Source: CAYQQU01 sp964419545 (GTDB taxonomy: Bacteria > Bacteroidota > Bacteroidia > Chitinophagales > Saprospiraceae). From it: a stretch of DNA of 27,108 nucleotides. Positions 1 through 7,036 of the stretch are shown in pieces. The notes under the pieces were generated by a model. That model saw nothing but the letters and a program-made list of their open reading frames with translations, did no database searches and was not told the DNA's origin. Made by a program: the position numbers and the translations under genes. Position 1 is the stretch's first letter, and the number at the start of each line of letters is the position of its first letter. Location of the stretch: assembly GCA_964419545.1 (NCBI GenBank), contig CAYQQU010000070.1, positions 1-27,108 of the forward strand, in the 5' to 3' direction.

Positions 1-69
1 ACAACTTTCCCCTTTTTTATGGGCTATTCGCCATTTTCGCCACGGACTATTGATTTAACCCGGATTAAC

Positions 70-101
70 AAAAAAAGCCGCGCTCTCTTCAGAGGCGGCT
101 T
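70..101 (-). terminator. Rho-independent terminator of the duplicated beta-domain gene
   Basis: Read on the minus strand, arms AAGCCGCCTCT and AGAGCGCGGCTT (one extra base) enclose a four-base loop and are followed by a T run. It lies about 45 bases downstream of the stop codon at 147. Bases 1-69 show nothing else recognisable. Confidence 0.8.
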
Positions 102-146
102 CTTACTATTTATCCCCTGTCGGGGAGCCCTAACCAAGTTTTTTAT

Positions 147-764
147 TTACTTGATGGAAACGTCGCGATAGTAAGCCTTGTACGGGGTCACTACTTTCAG
201 TGTGTACAGGCCGGCGGGCAGTTCCGTCATGTTCAGGCGTTTTTGGACCTTGATGATGTTTTGCAGGTTTTCTTTGTAAACCGGTTGCCCGTTACTGTCG
301 AAGAGCATCAGTTCCACATCGGAAATCCGGCTGTTCAGCAGGTTGATGTCCACTATTTTTCCGTTGACGCGGACCGCCGGCGCGAAGTAAGCCTTTTGCT
401 TTGCTTCGTTGATCACGAGGCCGTTTTCAGTAATTTCCAGCGGCTGCAAAATGTCTTGCATCGGGGTAGCCAGGACGATCAGGTAAGCACCGGCGTCCAG
501 GTTTTCCAGGCTCAGGATGCGCTCGAAACTTTTCACGTTTTTGATGCGCTCCGTCATCAGGACCTGGCCTTTAGCATCGCGTACCTGCAAGGTCGCTTTC
601 GTTGCAAGCCCTTCCAGAACCATACTTACCTTTTTGGTAGACGGCACCGGCTTAAAGGTGAGGCGAGGCGCGCCGCCACCGGCCAGGGCTTGTACAGTAA
701 CGGTCATCGCCAAGCCAAAGATCATGGCAAAGCGGATAGCTGAAGTTTTAAGCATACTTTTCAT
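147..764 (-). CDS. Secreted protein with two tandem sorting-domain-like beta repeats
   Basis: A 205-residue exported protein of unknown function. Residues 1-28 form a signal peptide with a basic start, a hydrophobic core and an AxA-type end. The mature part holds two similar segments, about 45-112 and 137-204. Each contains a strand with xDxxGQ (VRDAKGQVL, LFDSNGQPV) and ends in an L-xx-L-x-AG-x-Y motif (LENLDAGAYL, MTELPAGLYT). That pattern resembles the beta-sandwich of T9SS C-terminal sorting domains and DUF3244-type proteins, but no catalytic cargo domain is present. The ATG at 764 is preferred because the signal peptide begins there; an in-frame start at 809 would add 15 charged and polar residues. 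It is monocistronic, with a terminator downstream and divergent orientation to the CotH-like gene. Cell-surface or periplasmic location is inferred. Confidence 0.8.
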   Translation of the reverse strand: MKSMLKTSAIRFAMIFGLAMTVTVQALAGGGAPRLTFKPVPSTKKVSMVLEGLATKATLQVRDAKGQVLMTERIKNVKSFERILSLENLDAGAYLIVLATPMQDILQPLEITENGLVINEAKQKAYFAPAVRVNGKIVDINLLNSRISDVELMLFDSNGQPVYKENLQNIIKVQKRLNMTELPAGLYTLKVVTPYKAYYRDVSIK

Positions 765-830
765 AGCAACAAATATTTTAGATTCAAAATCGGGTGTTGT
801 CAAAACCACTTAATGTATTTTTCACAATTA

Positions 831-838
831 CAAATATA
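831..838 (-). promoter_or_regulatory. -7 promoter element (TATATTTG)
   Basis: Minus-strand TATATTTG matches the Bacteroidota -7 consensus TAnnTTTG and lies about 67 bases upstream of the ATG at 764. No clear -33 TTG was found. A second match, TAAATTTG at 945-952 on the same strand, is an alternative further upstream. Confidence 0.55.
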
Positions 839-1165
839 GCTCCCCGCCTTCCGCCTGTCTACCCTTATCTTGACAGTTTATAGTTCTAAATTAACACCAA
901 ATAGTCCAAAAGAAACGAACGGCGTCAATTTAGCACATTTTTTACAAATTTAATTTTTTCTCCCCCACACCTTTCCAAAAATTAATGATCCTAATCGCTG
1001 TTCCAACAATGATTATTCTCTTTGGCGAACCCAAAGGGAAGGGCGGATTTTGCTTTTTGTCGAGAAAAGAAACCGTTGGGGCGGTAATTTCCTACACAAG
1101 TAGAGGCGTTGGGGGCATTAATAGAACAGGCCGGCCGGCGGCGGGCGGGGCGTCACCTTTCCAGG

Positions 1166-1173
1166 TATATTTG
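1166..1173 (+). promoter_or_regulatory. -7 promoter element (TATATTTG) of the CotH-like gene
   Basis: TATATTTG is a perfect TAnnTTTG match 29 bases before the ATG at 1203, giving a predicted leader of about 20-25 bases. No strong -33 element is visible. Confidence 0.6.
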
Positions 1174-1202
1174 CATCAACACCTAAACAACCTTTTTTAC
1201 AG

Positions 1203-2243
1203 ATGAGAAAGTTAAGACTGATTGGACTGCTGACCCTTGGCCTGCTTATTGGGTATTTCCTGCTACCGGAAAAAAAATCCCCCGCTCGGGAAACTTTATT
1301 TGGGCTCCTCCCATCAGACACCATTCAGGCGTTGGTTATTCGAACCGATTTGCAAAAGTTGATCGAGAACCGGCACGAAGAGATTTATCAGCCTGCCCAT
1401 ATCGACTGGCCCGGCCTTTCGAAGACGATGAAGATCAAGCTCCGGCCCCGCGGCGTCACCCGCCGGGCGATCTGCGATTTCCCGCCGATCAAGTTGAACT
1501 TCGATAAAGATGAGCTGGAAAAAGCGGGCATCGTCCCCGAATACGACCATCTGAAACTGGTGACAGAATGCACGGACGACGAACAACTGCTCCTGCGCGA
1601 ATACCTCGCCTACCGCATGTACAACACCCTGACCGAATATAGCTTTCAGGCCCGGCTCGTGAAAGTTCAGTACGTCGACACCCAAGGCGATCACCCCGCC
1701 TTCCACCAATGGGGCATCGTACTGGAGCCCAAAGAAGAACTCGCTGCAAGACTGGACGGGAAGCTCCTCGAAGGCGAGCGCCGACTCACTACCATTGATA
1801 ATGAACGATACTGTATGCTGACCGTGTACCAGTACATGATCGGGAATACAGACTGGAACCTGGGAAAAAGCCATAATATCAGGTTGTTGCAGCCGAGCAA
1901 GGGCGGCGCCCCCATCCCTGTTCCTTACGACTTCGACTTTGCCGGCCTCGTCAACGCGCCTTACGCCAAACCCCATCCCCAGATACCGGTAAGTACTGTG
2001 CGCGAACGTTTTTTCCAGTGGCGAGGCAAAAACCGCCAACAGTTGGCCCCGACGCTGACCGCATTCAAGAGCCAAAAGGACCATTTCCTAATGGAGGCAG
2101 CGGCCCTGCCGGGCTTAACCGAAGGCGCAAGAGCAGACATCACGCACTACCTCAACAGCTTTTTTCAACTACTGGAAAGCACGGAAAACGCCGGAGATGC
2201 ACTTTTTGTCGAGGTTTCTGAACGCCCGGGCAATATTTCCTAA
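1203..2243 (+). CDS. Membrane-anchored CotH-kinase-like protein
   Basis: A 346-residue protein with one N-terminal hydrophobic segment (residues 5-21) but no clear cleavage site, so probably a signal anchor with an exported domain. Residues about 75-275 follow the layout of CotH-type atypical kinases. There is a basic RPRGVTRRAICDFPP stretch (81-95) before a KLNF strand, then KLVTEC (118-123) and a helical LREYLAYRMYNTLT segment (131-144). The putative catalytic part is MIGNTDWNLGKSHNIRLL (212-229), with D217 and N225, and the putative metal-binding motif is YDFDFAGLVNAPYA (242-255). CotH proteins phosphorylate secreted proteins in spores. Kinase activity here is inferred from motifs only, and an inactive pseudokinase cannot be excluded. 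The gene has its own promoter and terminator. Confidence 0.6.
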   Translation: MRKLRLIGLLTLGLLIGYFLLPEKKSPARETLFGLLPSDTIQALVIRTDLQKLIENRHEEIYQPAHIDWPGLSKTMKIKLRPRGVTRRAICDFPPIKLNFDKDELEKAGIVPEYDHLKLVTECTDDEQLLLREYLAYRMYNTLTEYSFQARLVKVQYVDTQGDHPAFHQWGIVLEPKEELAARLDGKLLEGERRLTTIDNERYCMLTVYQYMIGNTDWNLGKSHNIRLLQPSKGGAPIPVPYDFDFAGLVNAPYAKPHPQIPVSTVRERFFQWRGKNRQQLAPTLTAFKSQKDHFLMEAAALPGLTEGARADITHYLNSFFQLLESTENAGDALFVEVSERPGNIS

Positions 2244-2296
2244 AGCAAAAAGCGTTATCACTGCAGCATAACTAAATTGTGTTTATGGGATTATCT

Positions 2297-2343
2297 GAAA
2301 CCGCCAAAGCCGGCGATGCTGGCTCCGGCGGTTTCCTTTTTTT
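2297..2343 (+). terminator. Rho-independent terminator after the CotH-like gene
   Basis: Outer arms GAAACCGCC (2297-2305) and GGCGGTTTC (2327-2335) are perfectly complementary. Inner arms AGCC/GGCT extend the stem, and a run of seven T follows at 2337-2343. It lies about 54 bases after the stop codon. Confidence 0.9.
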
Positions 2344-2360
2344 ACCCCTGTTGAAAAAGC

Positions 2361-2368
2361 TATCTTTA
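2361..2368 (+). promoter_or_regulatory. Possible -7 element (TATCTTTA) of the DUF429 gene
   Basis: TATCTTTA matches TAnnTTTG except for the last base. It ends 11 bases before the TTG start at 2380, so the transcript would be almost leaderless. Confidence 0.35.
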
Positions 2369-2379
2369 GCCCAAAAGCA

Positions 2380-3129
2380 TTGGCAGCAGATGATCCTTTC
2401 TTTCTGGGTATAGACGGCTGCCGCGCCGGGTGGGTAGCGGTAGGACTTTTCCCCGACCGGCAATGGCGGCTTTTCCTTTACCGGCAACTGGAAAGCCTAT
2501 GGGAAGAACAACAGGCCGCCTCGCTGTTATTCATCGACATTCCCATCGGTCTACCCGAAAATCAAGCCGTGCGCGACTGTGATCTGGCCGCTCGCAGCGC
2601 ATTGGGAAAAAGGCGCTCCAGTGTATTTGCCCCGCCGGTGCGTTCCGCCGTGTACCAGGAAAGTTATCCGGCGGCCTGCGAAGCAAATGCCCGGCGTACC
2701 GGGAAGAAGATTTCCATCCAAGCCTGGAACATCGTCCCCAAAATAGTGGAAGCCGATCAGTTTTTGTCGCGGCGCCCCTGCGCAAAAAAACGATTGCTTG
2801 AAGCCCATCCCGAGATCAATTTTCTTGCCCTGGCGGGTCATTCCATGAGCCATAATAAAAAAAAACCTATCGGCTACCGGGAGCGGCTGGAAGCCCTGAT
2901 CCCGCACTGCTCTGCCGCGGAAAAAATCATCCAGTCCGGCCTGGAGGAATACCCGCGAAAATGGGTGGCCCGCGACGACCTCACCGACGCCCTTTGCCTG
3001 GCGGTCAATGCCCGTTTGGCCCACCGGCACGGCCTTTGGCGACTGCCCGGTAACGAACCGCCGCTCGACGCTATCGGTCTGCCCATGCAGATCGTTGCGG
3101 CCAACGTCCGGAGCCTGCCTGCTACCTAA
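2380..3129 (+). CDS. DUF429 family protein (predicted RNase H-fold)
   Basis: A 249-residue soluble protein of the DUF429 family, which has been predicted to have an RNase H-like fold with unknown substrate. Conserved acidic motifs are in the expected order: GIDGCRAGWVAV (10-21), FIDIPIGLP (51-59), HPE (143-145) and DDLTDALCLAV (199-209). The aspartates in the first, second and last motifs are the likely metal ligands. It starts with TTG; an in-frame stop lies 10-12 bases upstream at 2368-2370 and no in-frame ATG precedes the first motif. It sits between a terminator and the lipoprotein gene and appears independently transcribed. Family assignment is firm; biochemical function is not known to me. 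Confidence 0.85.
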   Translation: MAADDPFFLGIDGCRAGWVAVGLFPDRQWRLFLYRQLESLWEEQQAASLLFIDIPIGLPENQAVRDCDLAARSALGKRRSSVFAPPVRSAVYQESYPAACEANARRTGKKISIQAWNIVPKIVEADQFLSRRPCAKKRLLEAHPEINFLALAGHSMSHNKKKPIGYRERLEALIPHCSAAEKIIQSGLEEYPRKWVARDDLTDALCLAVNARLAHRHGLWRLPGNEPPLDAIGLPMQIVAANVRSLPAT

Positions 3130-3242
3130 CACTCTTTGCAATAAGCAATTAACCCGGAATATTCATGCATTCCTCTATTGCGAAGCCATGGATAATCCGG
3201 GCCAACCGGCCGGGAGTTAGGCCATCTCCGGTAATATTTCCG

Positions 3243-3250
3243 TATTTTAG
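3243..3250 (+). promoter_or_regulatory. Possible -7 element (TATTTTAG) of the TPR lipoprotein gene
   Basis: TATTTTAG is a loose TAnnTTTG match 25 bases before the chosen ATG at 3276, the usual leader length here. It also argues against the longer reading frame starting at 3165. Confidence 0.35.
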
Positions 3251-3275
3251 CCCAACAAGACCAAATTTAAAAAGC

Positions 3276-4943
3276 ATGAATATCCTGAGACCTATTCTCG
3301 CCTGCGGCATCCTGGCCCTGACCATGCTCGCCTGCGGTCAAGACCGGAGCCCCGAAGAAAAAAACGCCGTCACTTCCGCGCAGCTGGGCACCATACAGAT
3401 CCAAGTTACCGGAGCGGAAGCAGCGTTGCCTCATTTTGAGCGGGGCATGTTGTTGCTGCACAGTTTTGAGTACGTCGACGCCCGCGAAGCCTTCCAGCGC
3501 GCCCAGGAGATCGATGCTGACTTTGCGATGGCCTACTGGGGAGAAGCGATGACCCATAACCATAGCCTCTGGCGGGAACAAAATTTCGAAAAGGCGCGAC
3601 GGGCGCTCAATCGTCTCGCGCCTTCCGCCGAAGAACGGCAAGTAAAATGCGCCACCGAACTGGAACGCGACCTCATGGAAGCCGTAGACCTGCTCTACGG
3701 CGCGGGCGACAAGCAAGTGCGGGATCAGGCCTACGCCGACAAAATGGCCAAGCTCTATCATAAATATCCTCAGAATCACGAAATTGCCTCCTTCTACGCC
3801 CTTTCGGTGCTCGGTGCGGTGCCCGTCGGGCGCGATGAAAAGGCTTACGAAAAAGCCGCCAACATCGCCAAAGGCATCCTCGCGGAAAACCCCAATCACC
3901 CGGGCGCTCTGCACTATCTCATCCATTCGTATGACGATCCCGACCATGCGCCCCTCGCCCTGGAAGCGGCCAACAGCTACGCTACGGTGGCCCCCGACGC
4001 CGCTCATGCCCTGCATATGCCCTCCCACATCTACGTAGCAATGGGCATGTGGCACGAGGTCGTCGCATCCAACATCGCCTCCTGGAAGGCCAGCGTGCAA
4101 CGAATGGAACGCAAGGGGCTCGACAACGACGCCCGCAGCTACCACGCCTTGCACTGGCTGATGTACGGCTACCTGCAACAGCAAAACGAAGAAACCGCCC
4201 TGGAGCTGCTCGCCGATATGAACCGCTATTGTGCAGAAAAACCCTCGCGGGGCGCCCGCAGTTATCTGGTGCGGATGCAAGGCAATTATCTCGTAGAAAC
4301 GGATAGCTGGGAAGGCCCGGCCCTGGACATGGCGCCCGACTCCATTGCCGATCTCAACATCGCTATCCGCAGTATCGCCGTCTTTACGGCAGGTATGGCC
4401 GCTTTTCAGGGCGGCGACCTTTCGGGACTGGCTCACGCGATCGACACCCTGGAAGAGCAGCGCACCCAGACGAGCCTGATCGTAAGTGAGAAGGGGCTGC
4501 CCATGTGCAGCGCCGCCGGCGCCCGCCGCAATGCTCCCAACCAACTGGACGTCGATCAGTCGAAGATCATGGAGCTCGAATTACGCGCCCTGCTGGCCTG
4601 GAAACAAGAGGATTCCGAAGCCGCCGAGTCCTACCTGCGCGAAGCGACCGCGCTGGAGAGCGAGATCAGTTACTCCTACGGCCCTCCGGAGGTCGTCAAA
4701 CCGTCCTGGGAACTTTACGGCGAATGGCTGCTGGCGATGGACCGCCCCGCCGAGGCCCTGGAACAATTTGCGTACGCCCGGGAGCGCGGCCCGAAGCGGC
4801 AGCGCGCCTTGCGCGGACAACTGGCAGCGGCCAGGGCTACGGGCGATGCCGAAAAAGCCGCCGAAATTGAAGCTGTGCTGAAAGAGATTGCGGCATTGGC
4901 AAAAGCAGGAGATGCCGGTGCGGAGCAATTATCATTTCGCTGA
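3276..4943 (+). CDS. TPR-repeat lipoprotein
   Basis: A 555-residue lipoprotein. Residues 1-20 form a type II signal peptide ending in a TMLAC lipobox with C20 as the lipidated cysteine, which fixes the start at 3276 rather than the in-frame ATG at 3165. The mature protein is almost entirely alpha-helical and TPR-like. It includes MLLLHSFEYVDAREAFQRAQ (58-77) and the motif AYWGEAMTHNHSLW (86-99), characteristic of a widespread family of bacterial TPR proteins of about 550 residues with no assigned biochemical role. Helical pairs continue to the C terminus. It probably acts as a periplasmic-facing scaffold. The stop codon is only 23 bases before the cyclase start, so the two are probably co-transcribed. 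Confidence 0.85.
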   Translation: MNILRPILACGILALTMLACGQDRSPEEKNAVTSAQLGTIQIQVTGAEAALPHFERGMLLLHSFEYVDAREAFQRAQEIDADFAMAYWGEAMTHNHSLWREQNFEKARRALNRLAPSAEERQVKCATELERDLMEAVDLLYGAGDKQVRDQAYADKMAKLYHKYPQNHEIASFYALSVLGAVPVGRDEKAYEKAANIAKGILAENPNHPGALHYLIHSYDDPDHAPLALEAANSYATVAPDAAHALHMPSHIYVAMGMWHEVVASNIASWKASVQRMERKGLDNDARSYHALHWLMYGYLQQQNEETALELLADMNRYCAEKPSRGARSYLVRMQGNYLVETDSWEGPALDMAPDSIADLNIAIRSIAVFTAGMAAFQGGDLSGLAHAIDTLEEQRTQTSLIVSEKGLPMCSAAGARRNAPNQLDVDQSKIMELELRALLAWKQEDSEAAESYLREATALESEISYSYGPPEVVKPSWELYGEWLLAMDRPAEALEQFAYARERGPKRQRALRGQLAAARATGDAEKAAEIEAVLKEIAALAKAGDAGAEQLSFR

Positions 4944-4966
4944 AGGCATAAACGAGGTAAACGGTG

Positions 4967-6073
4967 ATGGACATGCCGTATTCCGAAAAGACAAAAATCG
5001 CCCTGCGCCAGTGGCTCTTCATTACCATTTTGTGGACGCTGGCAGGTTTGCCCATCGCTGCTTACGATCACCTGCTAACCGCCTTTTACTACGTTGATCG
5101 AACGCCGGATTACCGCCTCTCCGGCAGCATTCTCGCCAACATAGGCGGCGGCCTCGTCGCGGGCATTTTTGCCCTGCCCATTTATCTCTTCTTTCTGAAA
5201 GACCATTCGCGTCGCTTACCCTTTTGGGCGTCCCTGATACTGAATACACTTTTTTTCGTTTTGAGCATCGGACTGATCAGTTTACTGATAACGATTGCCT
5301 ACCAGTCCATAGCCACCCGCCAGGCCCCCTGGTTTGCCGACATTTGGCCACGAATATGGCGTGTTTTTTCCGTTGCTTTCCTTTTGCGCATCGAGCTCAT
5401 CTGGTTTTTCATCGCCAGCCTGACGGTATTTATGATCCAGGTCGGTGAAAAATATGGGCAGGGAGGCCTGGTCGATGTGTTGCTGGGCCGTTATCACCAC
5501 CCCAAGCAAGATTACCGGATCTTCATGTTCTTGGATGTCAAATCGTCGACGACCATCGCGGAGCGCCTGGGCAACATCCACTATTTTAACTTCATCAATG
5601 ATTTTTTCGCGGATATCACGGACGCCATCGTCAACAGCAAGGGGAAGATCTACCAATACGTGGGTGATGAAGTGGTCGTATCCTGGAGCCTGAAGGCCGG
5701 AAGAGAAGGCAACAATTGCATTCGCTGCTTTTTTGAGGCTGAGCAAGCGATCGCGGAAAGGGGAACATACTACCGAAAGCGGTACGGTTTCTACCCGGAA
5801 TTCAAAGCCGGCTACCACTTCGGACGAGCTACTATTGGTGAGATCGGACTGATCAAAAAAGATATCGTTTTTTCAGGTGATGTATTGAATACCACGGCGC
5901 GCATCCAGAGTTTGTGCAATGAGTACCAAGCCAAGATCCTGCTCTCTCACGATCTTCTGGAGCAATTACCGCTGGGAGACGTTTATTTCCATAAAAGTGT
6001 GGGCCATATTCAGTTGCGCGGAAAAACCGAAAAAATAGAAATCTATAAGCTCACCGACGCGCCCTTCCCATAG
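4967..6073 (+). CDS. Membrane-bound class III adenylate/guanylate cyclase
   Basis: A 368-residue protein with four predicted membrane helices (about 13-33, 57-77, 87-111, 134-158) and a cytoplasmic class III cyclase catalytic domain (about 184-362). The two metal-binding aspartates are D190 (FMFLDVKSST) and D234 (YVGDEVVV). GDVLNTTARIQS (304-315) supplies the Asn and Arg expected to position ribose and stabilise the transition state. The catalytic set looks intact for a homodimer. The product (cAMP or cGMP) cannot be settled by eye. ATG at 4967 is chosen over GTG at 4964; ATG at 4973 is also possible. It follows the TPR lipoprotein closely, suggesting a shared transcript and perhaps an envelope signal relayed to a cyclic nucleotide. 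Confidence 0.88.
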   Translation: MDMPYSEKTKIALRQWLFITILWTLAGLPIAAYDHLLTAFYYVDRTPDYRLSGSILANIGGGLVAGIFALPIYLFFLKDHSRRLPFWASLILNTLFFVLSIGLISLLITIAYQSIATRQAPWFADIWPRIWRVFSVAFLLRIELIWFFIASLTVFMIQVGEKYGQGGLVDVLLGRYHHPKQDYRIFMFLDVKSSTTIAERLGNIHYFNFINDFFADITDAIVNSKGKIYQYVGDEVVVSWSLKAGREGNNCIRCFFEAEQAIAERGTYYRKRYGFYPEFKAGYHFGRATIGEIGLIKKDIVFSGDVLNTTARIQSLCNEYQAKILLSHDLLEQLPLGDVYFHKSVGHIQLRGKTEKIEIYKLTDAPFP

Positions 6074-6080
6074 CAAACTT

Positions 6081-6088
6081 TATATTTG
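6081..6088 (+). promoter_or_regulatory. -7 promoter element (TATATTTG) of the dehydrogenase gene
   Basis: TATATTTG is a perfect match to the Bacteroidota -7 consensus, 8 bases after the cyclase stop and 72 bases before the ATG at 6161. It predicts a leader of about 65 bases for the dehydrogenase-patatin-cysM run. Confidence 0.6.
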
Positions 6089-6160
6089 AAGGGCTGTTTT
6101 TTGTAATGACAAACACCTTTTCTCGTAATCAGATTAACCATCAAAACCCTTCTGTCAGCT

Positions 6161-6931
6161 ATGTCAAAAACCGCAATCATTACCGGCAGCACCAGCGGAA
6201 TCGGTCTGGGGCTTGCCCGTTCTTTTGCTCAGGCAGGTTATAATATCGTCTTTAACGGACTGGAAAAAAACGGCGACGACATCGCCCGCGAAGTACTCGA
6301 AGCCAATCAGGTGGAAGGATTTTTCTCGCCGGCCAACATGCTGGAGCCCGAGCAGATCCGGGAAATGGTCAGCCAGGCGGAAGCGCGCTTCGGTCAGGTG
6401 GACGTATTGATCAATAATGCGGGGGTACAACACGTGGCGCCCATTGACGAGTTTCCGGAAGCGCGCTGGGACCTGATCATCGGCGTCAACCTCAGCAGTG
6501 CTTTTCACACCAGCAAAGCCGTTTGGCCGGGCATGAAAAAACGCGGTTTCGGCCGGATCATCAATATTGCTTCCGCCCACGGACTGCGCGCTTCGGAATA
6601 CAAGGCAGCTTATGTATCGGCCAAGCACGGCATCCTCGGGCTAACCAAGGTGCTGGCCCTGGAGGGCGCCTCGCTGGGCATCACCTGTAACGCCATCTGT
6701 CCGGGCTACGTACGCACGCCGCTGGTCGAAAATCAGATCGCCGACCAGGCCAAAGCTCACCAAATGACGGAGGAGGAAGTCGTGGAAAAGGTCATGCTCA
6801 AAAAGCAAGCCGTCAAAGATTTTGTCTCTTTGGAGACGCTCGGCCAGATGGCGCTCTTTCTGGCCAGTGCGCAAGCCAATACGGTTACCGGTACGGCGCT
6901 GCCGGCGGATGGGGGGTGGACGGCGCAGTGA
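6161..6931 (+). CDS. bdhA: 3-hydroxybutyrate dehydrogenase (SDR family)
   Basis: A 256-residue classical short-chain dehydrogenase that interconverts (R)-3-hydroxybutyrate and acetoacetate with NAD(H) in the cytosol. Visible hallmarks are the TGSTSGIG cofactor motif (8-15), NNAG (85-88), S138 in the IASAHG loop and the Y151-x3-K155 catalytic pair in YVSAKHG. PGYVRTPLV (181-189) and the C-terminal ADGGW are typical of the D-3-hydroxybutyrate dehydrogenase subgroup rather than generic SDRs. Its length is normal for the family. The next gene is a patatin-like lipase in the same reading frame, separated by a hexamer array. Together they could act in hydroxybutyrate, polyhydroxybutyrate or lipid turnover, although no PHB synthase is in view. 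Substrate specificity is inferred from overall similarity. Confidence 0.88.
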   Translation: MSKTAIITGSTSGIGLGLARSFAQAGYNIVFNGLEKNGDDIAREVLEANQVEGFFSPANMLEPEQIREMVSQAEARFGQVDVLINNAGVQHVAPIDEFPEARWDLIIGVNLSSAFHTSKAVWPGMKKRGFGRIINIASAHGLRASEYKAAYVSAKHGILGLTKVLALEGASLGITCNAICPGYVRTPLVENQIADQAKAHQMTEEEVVEKVMLKKQAVKDFVSLETLGQMALFLASAQANTVTGTALPADGGWTAQ

Positions 6932-6934
6932 GGG

Positions 6935-7006
6935 GTGTGGGTGTGGGTGTGAGTGTGAGTGTGAGTGTGAGTGTGGGTGTGAGTGTGGGTGTGGGTGTGG
7001 GTGTGG
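6935..7006 (+). repeat. Hexanucleotide tandem array (GTGTGR)12
   Basis: Exactly twelve uninterrupted hexamers, seven GTGTGG and five GTGTGA, in the order GG, GG, GA x4, GG, GA, GG x4. The array begins three bases after the dehydrogenase stop codon and ends 30 bases before the patatin start. The purine-rich strand is the sense strand. The unit length is a multiple of three, so copy-number change would not alter the relative frame of the flanking genes. Confidence 0.97.
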
Positions 7007-7007
7007 G
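6987..7007 (+). promoter_or_regulatory. Canonical G-quadruplex motif in the patatin leader
   Basis: The last four hexamers create four GGG tracts (6987-6989, 6993-6995, 6999-7001, 7005-7007) separated by three TGT loops. This is a textbook G3N3 quadruplex motif on the coding strand, 30 bases upstream of the patatin start. Folding in the mRNA could affect translation of the lipase; this is inference. Confidence 0.7.
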
Positions 7008-7036
7008 AGGAAACATTAATTCAAAAAGATTTGTCA

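Larger units (their letters stand above)
815..1202. other. Divergent intergenic region
   Basis: This 388-base non-coding spacer separates two divergent genes. It is AT-rich around 880-990 and holds TAnnTTTG -7 elements for both directions (831-838 and 945-952 on minus, 1166-1173 on plus). A GC-rich patch at about 1128-1155 has no convincing hairpin plus T run. The short open frames in it look like chance. Confidence 0.6.

Noticed and set aside
985..1206. 73-codon plus-strand frame in the divergent spacer
   Set aside because: No signal, no recognisable motif, and it overlaps the promoter and start of the CotH-like gene.
3267..4544. 425-codon minus-strand open frame opposite the TPR lipoprotein
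   Set aside because: The composition is repetitive in Gly, Val and His with no recognisable motif, and the opposite strand encodes a clear lipoprotein.
6935..7006. CRISPR array
   Set aside because: The repeats are contiguous six-base units without spacers.
6983..7036. Met-(Trp-Val) N-terminal extension of the patatin protein
   Set aside because: It is encoded by the hexamer array and GC-rich repeat, not by family sequence; the ATG at 7037 fits the family start.
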